Assembly: GCA_044867925.1 (NCBI GenBank) | Contig: JBIOVV010000008.1 | Location: 62,001-126,000, forward strand | Source of the DNA: VRUE01 sp044867925 | GTDB taxonomy: Bacteria; Actinomycetota; Thermoleophilia; Solirubrobacterales; 70-9 | DNA length: 64,000 bases | Reading direction: 5' to 3' | In this document: positions 42,004 through 49,230 of the stretch, one piece after another | Layout: every line of letters begins with the position of its first letter | Numbering within the stretch: position 1 is the stretch's first letter | Program-made: the position numbers and the translations under genes | Notes under the pieces: generated by a model | The model's database searches: none | Told to the model about the DNA's origin: nothing | The model's input: the letters and a program-made list of their open reading frames with translations, nothing else

Positions 42004-42645
42004 ATGACTGCGACGATCGACGAGCTCACGGTCGCCGATGCGCCCGCGGCCTGGGAGGCGCTCGGGTTCGCGGTCGACGGCAGCACCTGCGTGGTCGGCG
42101 ACGTGCGAGTCCGGCTGGCAGGGACGGAGGCCGGCCGGGGCCTGGCCGGCTGGTCGTTGCGCGGCGTCGAGACGACCGAGCTGGACGGGCTGGCGACCGA
42201 GCGCTCGGATCGCCGGCCGCCGCGCGAGGCGCCGCCGCACCCCAACGGCATCACCGCCCTCGACCATGTGGTGGCGATCACGCCGGCGCTCGACCGGACC
42301 GTCGCGGCGCTGCGGGAGGCGGGTCTCGACCTGCGCCGCCTCCGGGAGGAGCCGACGCCCGCCGGAGCTCCTCGACAGGCGTTCTTCCGCCTTGGCGCCA
42401 ACATCCTCGAGCTGGTGCAGGAGCCGCCCGAGGCGATCGAGCGTGCCGGCGGCGACCACCCCGCCTTCTTCTGGGGCCTCGCCTTCGTCGCCCCCGACCT
42501 CGATGCCACCGTCGCCGGCCTCGGCGGACGCGTCAGCGAGGTCCGCCCGGCGGTTCAGCCGGGCCGCCAGATCGCCACCCTGCGACGCTCTGCCGGGCTC
42601 TCGCTGCCGGTCGCGCTGATGACGCCGCCGGGCGCCGGCACGTAG
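42004..42645 (+). CDS. VOC (glyoxalase/dioxygenase-like) family protein
   Basis: A 213-residue protein with two VOC-type beta-alpha-beta units. The second has the classic start ITALDHVVAITPALDRTVAALREAGLDL and the metal-ligand strand FFRLGANILELVQEP, then FFWGLAFVAPDLDATVAGLGG for the second half. The first ~70 residues are a degenerate unit. VOC members isomerise, cleave or bind antibiotics with a divalent metal; here the metal residues would be His and Glu in these strands. ATG 42004 is preferred over an upstream in-frame start that would extend into the divergent promoter gap. Substrate unknown. Confidence 0.86.
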   Translation: MTATIDELTVADAPAAWEALGFAVDGSTCVVGDVRVRLAGTEAGRGLAGWSLRGVETTELDGLATERSDRRPPREAPPHPNGITALDHVVAITPALDRTVAALREAGLDLRRLREEPTPAGAPRQAFFRLGANILELVQEPPEAIERAGGDHPAFFWGLAFVAPDLDATVAGLGGRVSEVRPAVQPGRQIATLRRSAGLSLPVALMTPPGAGT

Positions 42646-42832
42646 CGACTTCGGCAGCGTGCTCGAGGTTGGCGAGCGCGGTGAGTCGGGTCATCGTGGA
42701 CCAGATGGAAAACTGGAAAACCGACGGAGACATCCACTTGACATAAGGGCCTCTCATGAGACCGTTCCGCCAGAGGGACGCTCTTGCCTCAATGCGTCTC
42801 AAAGCCGTAACTAATAGTGAGAGGAAAATGAG

Positions 42833-43570
42833 ATGATTCGATCAAGGCTTGGATTCAAGGCGTTCGGCCTTTGTGTCCTCGTGCTCGGCCTGATGGCGTT
42901 TGTCACCGGTGTCGCCCGGGCGGAAACCGGCGCGAAATGGTTAGTCAGCGGTGCAGATGTGGGTTCCTTAGCGCCACAGCTCACAATCAGTGAAATCGAG
43001 GCCAAAAGCACAAGTCTCAGCTTCACGACAGCAGGTAACACAAACGTCTTAATCTTATGCACGGGTGCAGCAATTGTTGAAGGCGGCAAATTGATCGCCG
43101 GCGGCGGGATCTCGTTAGGGCGAGTTAACTTCACCGGCTGCAAGGTATTGCTCAATCATGTGCTTGCGACCAAATGTGAAGCCCACAGCCCAGGCAAGCC
43201 CAACGGAGAAATTCTGACCGAACGAGGCAAAGGCTTAATCACATTAGACGTGGGCAATGACTTAGTGCTGATCACACCGGAGGATGCCTCGGGCGCAACG
43301 ACTAAGTTGCTTGCGGTGATCGAGCTGGGTGAATTCTGTGCGATCGGCGAAGAAATTAAAGTGGAATGCCACAACCTAGGTGACGGTTTTTGGATAGCTG
43401 ACGGGGGCGGCAACGCAGGCGCGTTAAACAGAAACGTTTCCTCGCATTTAATTATTCAAGGATTAAGCACGCTTTTAGCCCTCGGTCAGCCCGCGAACAT
43501 CCTCGGGTCTGCCGTTATCGGACTAAGCGGTGTACACGCCGGCCTATCTTGGTCAGGCGACTGGAGTTGA
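42833..43570 (+). CDS. Secreted protein with foreign base composition
   Basis: A 245-residue secreted protein: signal peptide MIRSRLGFKAFGLCVLVLG with cleavage after ARA. The mature part has SKWLVSGADV-like strands (AKWLVSGADVGSLAPQLTI), NTNVLILCTGAAIVEGGKLIAGG, VNFTGCKVLLNHVLATKCEAHSPGKPNGEI and FCAIGEEIKVECHNL, giving two probable disulfides. The protein style matches Thermoleophilia secreted proteins, but the DNA does not: 12 leucines use TTA, and two 60-base lines I counted (43021 and 43201) contain 27 and 28 G+C. Codons such as AAA, ATT and TTA are frequent, unlike every neighbour. The ribosome site is GAGAGG. Two strong hairpins follow. Confidence 0.82.
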   Translation: MIRSRLGFKAFGLCVLVLGLMAFVTGVARAETGAKWLVSGADVGSLAPQLTISEIEAKSTSLSFTTAGNTNVLILCTGAAIVEGGKLIAGGGISLGRVNFTGCKVLLNHVLATKCEAHSPGKPNGEILTERGKGLITLDVGNDLVLITPEDASGATTKLLAVIELGEFCAIGEEIKVECHNLGDGFWIADGGGNAGALNRNVSSHLIIQGLSTLLALGQPANILGSAVIGLSGVHAGLSWSGDWS

Positions 43571-43586
43571 TCAGATGAGGAGAACA

Positions 43587-43620
43587 CCCAGCCCCGGGCG
43601 CGAGCGCGGTCGGGGCTGGG
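43587..43620 (+). terminator. Strong hairpin terminator after the low-GC gene
   Basis: CCCAGCCCCG (43587-43596) and CGGGGCTGGG (43611-43620) form a perfect ten-base stem with a 14-base loop, followed by CAAAAGCG. It starts 16 bases after the stop codon. Confidence 0.66.
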
Positions 43621-43681
43621 CAAAAGCGTCGGTGGCAGTAACGGTCGTTCCCGGATGCCAGATGCTCCAAGGGTCTTGCTT

Positions 43682-43709
43682 GCGCCGAGCGGTTCCCACC
43701 GCTCGGCGC
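43682..43709 (-). terminator. Strong hairpin terminator of the DUF2855 gene
   Basis: GCGCCGAGCGG (43682-43692) and CCGCTCGGCGC (43699-43709) form a perfect 11-base stem with a TTCCCA loop. It lies immediately after the stop of the leftward DUF2855-like gene (43712) and probably stops transcription from that side. Confidence 0.66.
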
Positions 43710-43711
43710 TG

Positions 43712-44779
43712 CTAGAGCGAGACCACGTGGGCGGTATTGGGGGCCACCCGGCCCTCGAGCACGTCGAGATAGGCGCTCTGGAGGCCGTCGAACCCCCGAC
43801 CCCGGATCGTCTCGAGCCAGCCGGCGGTCCACTCGCAGAAGGGATGCCAGGCCTGGGCGACGCGCTGCTCGAGGCTGGCGGGGCCCCAGTCGGCTGAGCG
43901 CTTTTCGACCCGGGTCGGGGCGAAGAAGAAGGCCGGCGCCGGCCCGGGCAGGTCAGCCTGGCCGGCTCCGAGCTCCTCCCAGTGGGTGCCCCCCACGGCC
44001 ATGCTGTGGGCGAGCTCGTCGCCGAAAAGCGAGTGGACGGCCTGTCGCACGCCGCCGTCGCCTGAGACGTCGACGTAGGTGGCGGGGCGGCGCTCGAGCG
44101 AGTCGATCTCGTCGTAGCTGACGGTGCGTCCGTAGATGCCCAGGCCCTCGACGAACTCGCGGTTCCTCGCCGAGGTGAGGCCGATCAGCTCAACTCCTCC
44201 TCGGCGGGAAAGCATGAAGGCGGCGGCGATCGCCGTCTTGCTCGAGGCGCTCGAGATCACGATCGGGCCGGCCTCGGTGAGCCGCTCGTCGGCGAGCTGG
44301 TCATCGATCAGGAACGAGGTGAAGAAGAGCGGCCGCAGCAGCATCTGGATCTCCTCGGTGTCCTCTTCGTAGAAGGGGTCACCATCGCTCGCCAGGTAGC
44401 GATGGTAGGCCGAGGGCAGCGCCTCCCGGTGCGGGGATCCATCCGTGAACCCCCTCTCGTTGACGCTCTTCGGCACCAAGAGCAGATGCGAGGAGGGCGG
44501 CAGGTATCCGTAGACGCGTGCGCCGATTTCCACGCCCTCGGCCTCGCTGCGCTCGACCTCGGCGAATCCCCAGGTCGGGATTCGCCCCCAGCCGTCTTCG
44601 GCCGGGAAGAAATCCCAGTAGGACATCGCCTCTCCCATCACCCCGTAGGTGACGTTGTTGGCGGTCATCCCGACGCTGTCGACCCGCAGCAGAGCCTCGC
44701 CGGGCTCGACCGTGGGTGGCTCCGAATCGGCGATTCGACACTGGCGCAGATCGTCGCGCTTGACAAGGAAGTCGCTCAT
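43712..44779 (-). CDS. DUF2855 family protein
   Basis: A 355-residue cytoplasmic protein of the DUF2855 family, distant relatives of medium-chain dehydrogenases. The family block LLRVDSVGMTANNVTYGVMGEAMSYWDFFPAEDGWGRIPTWGFAEV (in pieces, residues about 36-82) is clear. VYGYLPPSSHLLLVP, RPLFFTSFLIDDQLAD and VISSASSKTAIAAAFML follow; the last is a degenerate Rossmann turn. Catalytic zinc ligands of alcohol dehydrogenases are absent. ATG 44779 is preferred to an in-frame start six codons upstream. It is divergent from a zinc alcohol dehydrogenase of the same superfamily. Function unknown. Confidence 0.87.
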   Translation of the reverse strand: MSDFLVKRDDLRQCRIADSEPPTVEPGEALLRVDSVGMTANNVTYGVMGEAMSYWDFFPAEDGWGRIPTWGFAEVERSEAEGVEIGARVYGYLPPSSHLLLVPKSVNERGFTDGSPHREALPSAYHRYLASDGDPFYEEDTEEIQMLLRPLFFTSFLIDDQLADERLTEAGPIVISSASSKTAIAAAFMLSRRGGVELIGLTSARNREFVEGLGIYGRTVSYDEIDSLERRPATYVDVSGDGGVRQAVHSLFGDELAHSMAVGGTHWEELGAGQADLPGPAPAFFFAPTRVEKRSADWGPASLEQRVAQAWHPFCEWTAGWLETIRGRGFDGLQSAYLDVLEGRVAPNTAHVVSL

Positions 44780-44856
44780 CGGTCTCCATGCTCTCATGTG
44801 AGAGGGTGATCTCCGATGGCGATCGTTCTTACGTTGATTTGGGGCGGCGGTAGAGG

Positions 44857-45963
44857 ATGAGGATGCGCGCCGCAGTGCTGGAGGAGTTCGGCGAGCCGCT
44901 CGCGGTTCAGGAGGTCGAGCTGGCCGAGCCGCGGGCCGGCGAGGTGCTGGTCCGGCTCGCCGCCTGTGGCGTCTGCCACACCGACCTCTACACGGCCTCC
45001 GGGGCCGACCCCTCGGGCTACGCGCCGACGGTGCTCGGCCATGAGGGCGCGGGTGTCGTCGAGCGGGTCGGCCCGGATGTCACCTCACTCTCCGTGGGCG
45101 ACCACGTCGTCACCCTCTTCTCGCCCCAGTGCGGCGAGTGCGTCCACTGCGTCGACCCGCGAACCAATCTCTGCATGGCGATCCGCGAGCAGCAGAACAA
45201 GGGCTTCCTCCCTGACGGCACGACGCGGATCTCGCGTGACGGGGACGGCATCCGCCATTTCATGGGCTGCTCGACCTTTGCCGAGTACACGGTGATGCCG
45301 GAGATCGCGCTGGCGAAGGTGAGTCCGGAGGCGCCCTTCGAGCACGCCTGCCTCTTCGCCTGCGGGCTCTCGACCGGGCTCGGCGCCGCGATCAACACCG
45401 CCGCCGTATCGCCCGGCAGCACCTGTGCCGTCTTCGGGGCCGGGATGGTCGGGCTCGGTGCCGTTGCCGGCTGCCGCCTGCAGGGCGCCGAGCGCATCGT
45501 CTGCGTCGACCTCTCGCCGGAGCGGCTCGAGCTGGCTCGCGGCCAGGGGGCGACGCACACGCTCGAAGGCGGCCCCGGCGCCGTCGAGGAGATCCTCGAG
45601 ATGACCGATGGCTTCGGCGCCGATTACACCTTCGAGGCGACCGGCAACGTCGCCGTGATGCGCCAGGCAGTCGAAGCGGCGCGCATGGCCTGGGGCCTCT
45701 GCACCGTTGCCGGCGTGGCCGGCAGGGGGGAGACCCTCGATGTCGTGCCGCGCTTCCTGATCACCGGCCGGCGCGTCGCCGGCTCCTCCTTCGGCGGCGT
45801 CAAGGGCCGCGACCAGGTGCCGCAGCTGATCGATCGCTACCTCGCCGGCGAGATCGACCTCGATCCGTTCGTCTCACACCGCATCGCCCTCGACGAGGTC
45901 AACCGCGGCTTCGAGCTGATGGAGGCCCAGGACGGCATCCGCAGCGTGATCGAGTTCAGCTAG
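44857..45963 (+). CDS. Zinc-dependent alcohol dehydrogenase (MDR superfamily, class III-like)
   Basis: A 368-residue medium-chain dehydrogenase. Catalytic zinc site: ACGVCHTDLYTASG and GHEGAGVVERVG. Structural zinc cysteines: CGECVHCVDPRTNLC. The NAD(H) fold has FGAGMVGLGAVAGCRLQGA and VDLSPERLELARGQGATH with an acidic residue after the second strand, indicating NAD rather than NADP. The subgroup contains S-(hydroxymethyl)glutathione/mycothiol dehydrogenases and benzyl alcohol dehydrogenases; the substrate is not decided. ATG 44857 or ATG 44863 (two residues later) may be the start. A strong GAGG precedes both. Confidence 0.94.
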   Translation: MRMRAAVLEEFGEPLAVQEVELAEPRAGEVLVRLAACGVCHTDLYTASGADPSGYAPTVLGHEGAGVVERVGPDVTSLSVGDHVVTLFSPQCGECVHCVDPRTNLCMAIREQQNKGFLPDGTTRISRDGDGIRHFMGCSTFAEYTVMPEIALAKVSPEAPFEHACLFACGLSTGLGAAINTAAVSPGSTCAVFGAGMVGLGAVAGCRLQGAERIVCVDLSPERLELARGQGATHTLEGGPGAVEEILEMTDGFGADYTFEATGNVAVMRQAVEAARMAWGLCTVAGVAGRGETLDVVPRFLITGRRVAGSSFGGVKGRDQVPQLIDRYLAGEIDLDPFVSHRIALDEVNRGFELMEAQDGIRSVIEFS

Positions 45964-45990
45964 CCGCGGCGTCGAGCGTCTCTACGGGGT

Positions 45991-46266
45991 CTACTCCTGC
46001 TGCTCCAGCTCGCGCTCGCGCTCGTCGGCCTTGCGCTCGTTGAGCTCAGCCTCGGCGGCCGTGCGGCGCGCCCGCTCCTCCGCCAGCTCGGCCTCGCCGC
46101 GGGCGCTCTCGGCCTGCTCACGATGATGGCTGACGTCGTCGCGCAGAGCCCGGCCCTGCGTTTTGCCGAACTGCCGTTCGCGCCTGCGCTTCGAGGCCGC
46201 CATGGCCAGCGCGGCGATCACCACCAGGGCAACCACGACGATCACGACGATCAAAACGGTGGACAT
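45991..46266 (-). CDS. Small membrane-anchored coiled-coil protein
   Basis: A 91-residue protein with one N-terminal membrane helix (MSTVLIVVIVVVALVVIAAL) and a highly charged helical tail rich in Glu, Arg and Ala (SARGEAELAEERARRTAAEAEL, in shorter pieces), likely a coiled coil in the cytoplasm. Proteins of this shape are common next to envelope genes in actinobacteria. No function can be assigned. It is convergent with the alcohol dehydrogenase. Confidence 0.72.
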   Translation of the reverse strand: MSTVLIVVIVVVALVVIAALAMAASKRRRERQFGKTQGRALRDDVSHHREQAESARGEAELAEERARRTAAEAELNERKADERERELEQQE

Positions 46267-46352
46267 CGGATCCCTCCTCAGGAGCTTGGATCAATATTTC
46301 CCACCGCTCCGAGGTACCCGGACCGGGAAGTCAGAAACACTAAGTTGAGTTC

Positions 46353-46781
46353 GTGGCCTTCCGCAAGCTCCCGGCATCCGAGGCGTTCTGGCGCCCCTCG
46401 AACCAGATGAGGATCGAGAACACGGATCTCGCCGGTCAGCTCGAGGCCCGGCAGCTCGGGGCGAGGCTGTGGCGGCTGAGACCGGGCCAGGCCTCGACCC
46501 GGCACAGACACTTCGAGCAGGAGGAGCTCTACCTCCTGCTCGAGGGCGAGGGGCGGATGCGCGTCGACGACGATCTGCTCACCCTGGCGCCGTTGGACGC
46601 CGTCCTGGTCGAGCCCGAGTCGGCTCGCCAGGTCTTCAACGACACCGAGGCCGACCAGCTCTGGTTCGTCGCCGGGGCCCCGCGCGAGGCCGCCAACACG
46701 CTGGAGATGTCAGCCGAGCAGCTCGCCGCTCTCTACCCGGACGGCCCAAAAGCGCTGCCGCCGGAGCTCGAGTCGACCTAG
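46353..46781 (+). CDS. Cupin domain protein
   Basis: A 142-residue single-domain cupin. Motif 1 is LRPGQASTRHRHFEQEELYLLLEGEG with histidine and glutamate metal ligands (RHRH, EE), and motif 2 is LAPLDAVLVEPESARQVFNDTEADQLWFVAG, where the usual histidine is replaced. The metal site may thus be incomplete. Start is GTG 46353. Its last 4 bases overlap the convergent DUF1508 gene. It could be a sugar or small-molecule binding protein or an oxygenase; substrate unknown. Confidence 0.88.
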   Translation: MAFRKLPASEAFWRPSNQMRIENTDLAGQLEARQLGARLWRLRPGQASTRHRHFEQEELYLLLEGEGRMRVDDDLLTLAPLDAVLVEPESARQVFNDTEADQLWFVAGAPREAANTLEMSAEQLAALYPDGPKALPPELEST

Positions 46782-47014
46782 GCTCGGGCCAGCTCGCGGT
46801 CGATGATCTCGCTCAGGGCGTCCTCGATTCCCTCGGCGGGGGTGCCGGAGATCCGGGCGCCCGTCGCTACGCCGCGGACGTTTTCGGCGGCGCGCAGGGC
46901 GTGCCAGTGGGAATCGAAGGATTCCCCGGAGGTCGCTACGGTGCGGCCGTCGGCGCCGAGCAGCCGCCAGCGCCACTTTCCGACAAGGTCTTCGTATGCG
47001 TCGAATTGGGGCAT
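46778..47014 (-). CDS. DUF1508/YegP-like small protein
   Basis: A 78-residue protein with one YegP/DUF1508 motif: VGKWRWRLLGADGRTVATSGESFDSHWHALRAAENVR (in pieces, residues about 10-47), where W-R-W-R-L and the SGES turn are diagnostic. Most family members have two such motifs; this has one. ATG 47014 follows a TAGGAGA ribosome site; the frame extends to 47134 without homology. The function of the family is unknown. It is divergent from a lipoprotein gene with a 29-base gap. Confidence 0.82.
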   Translation of the reverse strand: MPQFDAYEDLVGKWRWRLLGADGRTVATSGESFDSHWHALRAAENVRGVATGARISGTPAEGIEDALSEIIDRELARA

Positions 47015-47043
47015 CTCGTCTCCTAAATCTCGAATGGGAACAT

Positions 47044-47538
47044 ATGTTCGCATCCGTGACGGCGGAAAAAGATGAGCGAGGCTTATTTGGCTTGACAGGC
47101 TGCTTGGTCGGGCTTGTGTTGCTGGCGGCCGCAAGCGGCTGCGGCGGCACGGGCGCCGGGCCGGAGCCTGGCTCCGAGGCGTCAGCGGTGGAGCGCCCCA
47201 CCGTTCCCGAGCGACCGAGGAGAGCCGCTGAGACGGTCGAGCCCTCCCACTGTCCAGCCGAACTGCCCAGCTGCCGCACGGTCGAGGGGCGGATCACATA
47301 TGTCGAGCGGGTCGATCCCGACGGCGACGGGGACGCCCACTTCGTCGTCGTCGATCCGCAGGGGATCACTCTTCCCGGCCTGACCGCGATCGATGTCCGC
47401 GCCGGCCTGCGCCCCGATCCGCTGCCCGGGATCGGCGAGCTGATCAGCGCCGCCGGCCCGGTTCAGACCGGCTCCTACGGCCAGAGCCAGATCCACGCCT
47501 TGGAACTGCACGTGGCCGGGCCCGGACCTGACGACTGA
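47044..47538 (+). CDS. Putative lipoprotein (164 aa)
   Basis: Starts at ATG 47044. The N-terminus has a long charged head (MFASVTAEKDERG) then a hydrophobic segment (LFGLTGCLVGLVLLAAASG) ending in C-G-G, consistent with a lipobox (AASG-C). A Pro/Glu linker follows, then a small domain with HCPAELPSCRTVEGRITYVE, DPDGDGDAHFVVVDPQG and GIGELISAAGPVQTGSYG. The DxDxDxD-like loop (DPDGDGD) could bind calcium. The stop codon lies inside copy B of the palindromic repeat. No family recognised. Confidence 0.77.
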   Translation: MFASVTAEKDERGLFGLTGCLVGLVLLAAASGCGGTGAGPEPGSEASAVERPTVPERPRRAAETVEPSHCPAELPSCRTVEGRITYVERVDPDGDGDAHFVVVDPQGITLPGLTAIDVRAGLRPDPLPGIGELISAAGPVQTGSYGQSQIHALELHVAGPGPDD

Positions 47539-47576
47539 TCGATTTGCCCCCGAATGCGTGGGTCAATCGTTCAGTC
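47533..47576. repeat. Palindromic repeat family PR44, copy B (best palindrome)
   Basis: GACTGATCGATTTGCCC and GGGTCAATCGTTCAGTC are arms that pair at 14 of 17 positions around CCGAATGCGT. It begins within the stop codon region of the lipoprotein gene and ends 13 bases from the stop of the convergent flavoprotein gene, so it is well placed to be a bidirectional terminator. Related copies are at 15787 and 61623. Confidence 0.72.
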
Positions 47577-47588
47577 GGAGCCGAGAGG

Positions 47589-49175
47589 CTAGACCGGGGT
47601 ACCCGCGGCGGAGAGGCGCTCGTGGACGAAGCGGACCACCGTGGCGCCCTCGCCGACCGCGGTCGCACAGCGCTTGGTCGAGCCGGCGCGAACGTCGCCG
47701 GCGGCGTAGATGCCGGGGACGTTGGTTTCGAGCAGGCCGTCGGCGCCGGCTTCGGCGCCGGTGAGCACGAACCCCTTGGGGTCGCGGGCGATCGCATCGC
47801 CGAGCCAGTCGGTGCAGGGGGTGGCGCCGAGAAAGAGGAAGAGGTAGGAGAACGGCAGTCGCTCGCCGTCGGTCAGGGTCACCGCCTCGAGCCGTCCATC
47901 GTCGCCGTGCAGGGCACTGACTTCGCTGCGGTCGCGGACGGCGACGCCATAGCGATCGAGCTCCTCGATCAGGTAGCTGGACATCGTCTCGCCGAGCGCG
48001 GCGCGCCGGTGCAGCAGGGTGACGAGGGCGCCGCCGCGGGCCAGCCAGACCGCCGCCTGCGCCGCCGAGTTGCCGCCGCCGATCACTCCCACTCGCTGGG
48101 CGCCGCAGAGCTGGCCCTCAGGCGGGCCGGCGGCGTAGAAGACGCTAAGCCCCTCGTAGCTATCGAGGCCGTCGACCGGCAGGCGCCGGTATTCGGCGCC
48201 GGTGGAGAGCAGGACCGCCCGCGCGTGGATCTCGTTGCCGTCCTCGAGCCTGACCAGGTGCCGGTCGCCGCCGGGCTCGAGGGCGCGGGCGCGGTAGGGC
48301 GTCGCCGTGCGGGCGCCGAACTTGCGCGCCTGGGTGACGGCGCGGCTGGTCAGCTCGGTGCCGCTGACGCCGGCCGGGAAGCCGAGGTAGTTCTCGATCC
48401 GGCGCGAGGTGCCGGCCTGCCCGCCGAGCACGGTGCTCTCGATCACCAGCGTGTCGAGGCCCTCCGAGGCGCCGTAGACGGCGGCGCCGAGCCCGGCCGG
48501 TCCGCCGCCGAGGATGACCAGGTCGACTTCCTCCCGCTGTTCCAGCTCCAGGCCGATCCCCAGCGCTCGCGAGAGCTGGCCGTTGCTCGGGTTGCGCAGC
48601 TCGGTGCCGCCGGGCAGCCGCACGAGGGGAATCTCACTGGGCGCGAATCCCTCGATCAGCGCCGCCGCCGCCTCGTTCTCCACGGGCGAGGCCCAAGAGT
48701 GGGGGAGCCGTCCGCGCCGGGCGAAGTCGAGCAGGCGGCGGGTCTCGCTCGAGTCGCGCGGGCCGACGATCTCGATCCCGATCCCCTGCTGTCGCTGCAG
48801 CGCCTCGCGCCGCTCGATGAATGCGGAGAGCAGCAGGTCGGAGAGCGAGCCGTCCTCGAAGAGCAGCTTCCGCAGCGCTTCCCGGTCGACCGCGATGTAG
48901 CGCAGCGGCTCGGTGACGACCGCGGTGAGGAAGACGGTCTGCCCGGAGAGCAGGTTCATCTCGCCGAGGAAGCCGGCGTCGCCGTGGCGGACGATCTCTT
49001 GGCCGGCCGGGTCGGTGACCGCGATCTCGCCCTCCTGGATGGCGATGAACGGGTAGCTCGCGTCGCCGACCTCGAAGAGCTTCTCGCCGACCGTGGCGGT
49101 GCGCTCCTCGCCGAGCGCGGCGAGGGTGGCGAGCTGGGAGCTGGAGAGAACCCGGCTGGTCGGACCGGAGGCCAT
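47589..49175 (-). CDS. Cyclic-nucleotide-domain/glutaredoxin-like/thioredoxin-reductase-like flavoprotein
   Basis: A 528-residue three-part protein. Residues 10-120 are a cyclic-nucleotide-binding-type beta-roll (LFEVGDASYPFIAIQEGE, GEMNLLSGQ), lacking the usual phosphate-binding arginine (QTVFLTAVV). Residues 133-207 resemble a glutaredoxin/thioredoxin fold (GPRDSSETRRLLDFARRG, IPLVRLPGGTELRNPS) without a CxxC. Residues 217-528 are thioredoxin-reductase-like: FAD motif GGGPAG (223-228), NADPH motif GGGNSAAQ (366-373) and the FAD end GIYAAGDVRAG. The redox CxxC is replaced by YAAGPPEGQLC with one cysteine (C357), so it is unlikely to reduce thioredoxin. It is divergent from the NhaA-DsbA fusion. 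Confidence 0.93.
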   Translation of the reverse strand: MASGPTSRVLSSSQLATLAALGEERTATVGEKLFEVGDASYPFIAIQEGEIAVTDPAGQEIVRHGDAGFLGEMNLLSGQTVFLTAVVTEPLRYIAVDREALRKLLFEDGSLSDLLLSAFIERREALQRQQGIGIEIVGPRDSSETRRLLDFARRGRLPHSWASPVENEAAAALIEGFAPSEIPLVRLPGGTELRNPSNGQLSRALGIGLELEQREEVDLVILGGGPAGLGAAVYGASEGLDTLVIESTVLGGQAGTSRRIENYLGFPAGVSGTELTSRAVTQARKFGARTATPYRARALEPGGDRHLVRLEDGNEIHARAVLLSTGAEYRRLPVDGLDSYEGLSVFYAAGPPEGQLCGAQRVGVIGGGNSAAQAAVWLARGGALVTLLHRRAALGETMSSYLIEELDRYGVAVRDRSEVSALHGDDGRLEAVTLTDGERLPFSYLFLFLGATPCTDWLGDAIARDPKGFVLTGAEAGADGLLETNVPGIYAAGDVRAGSTKRCATAVGEGATVVRFVHERLSAAGTPV

Positions 49176-49230
49176 TCGCGGCCAAGCCTAGATGGTCGGG
49201 CCCGGCGGCCCAGAATGAAAGGCTAGGCCG

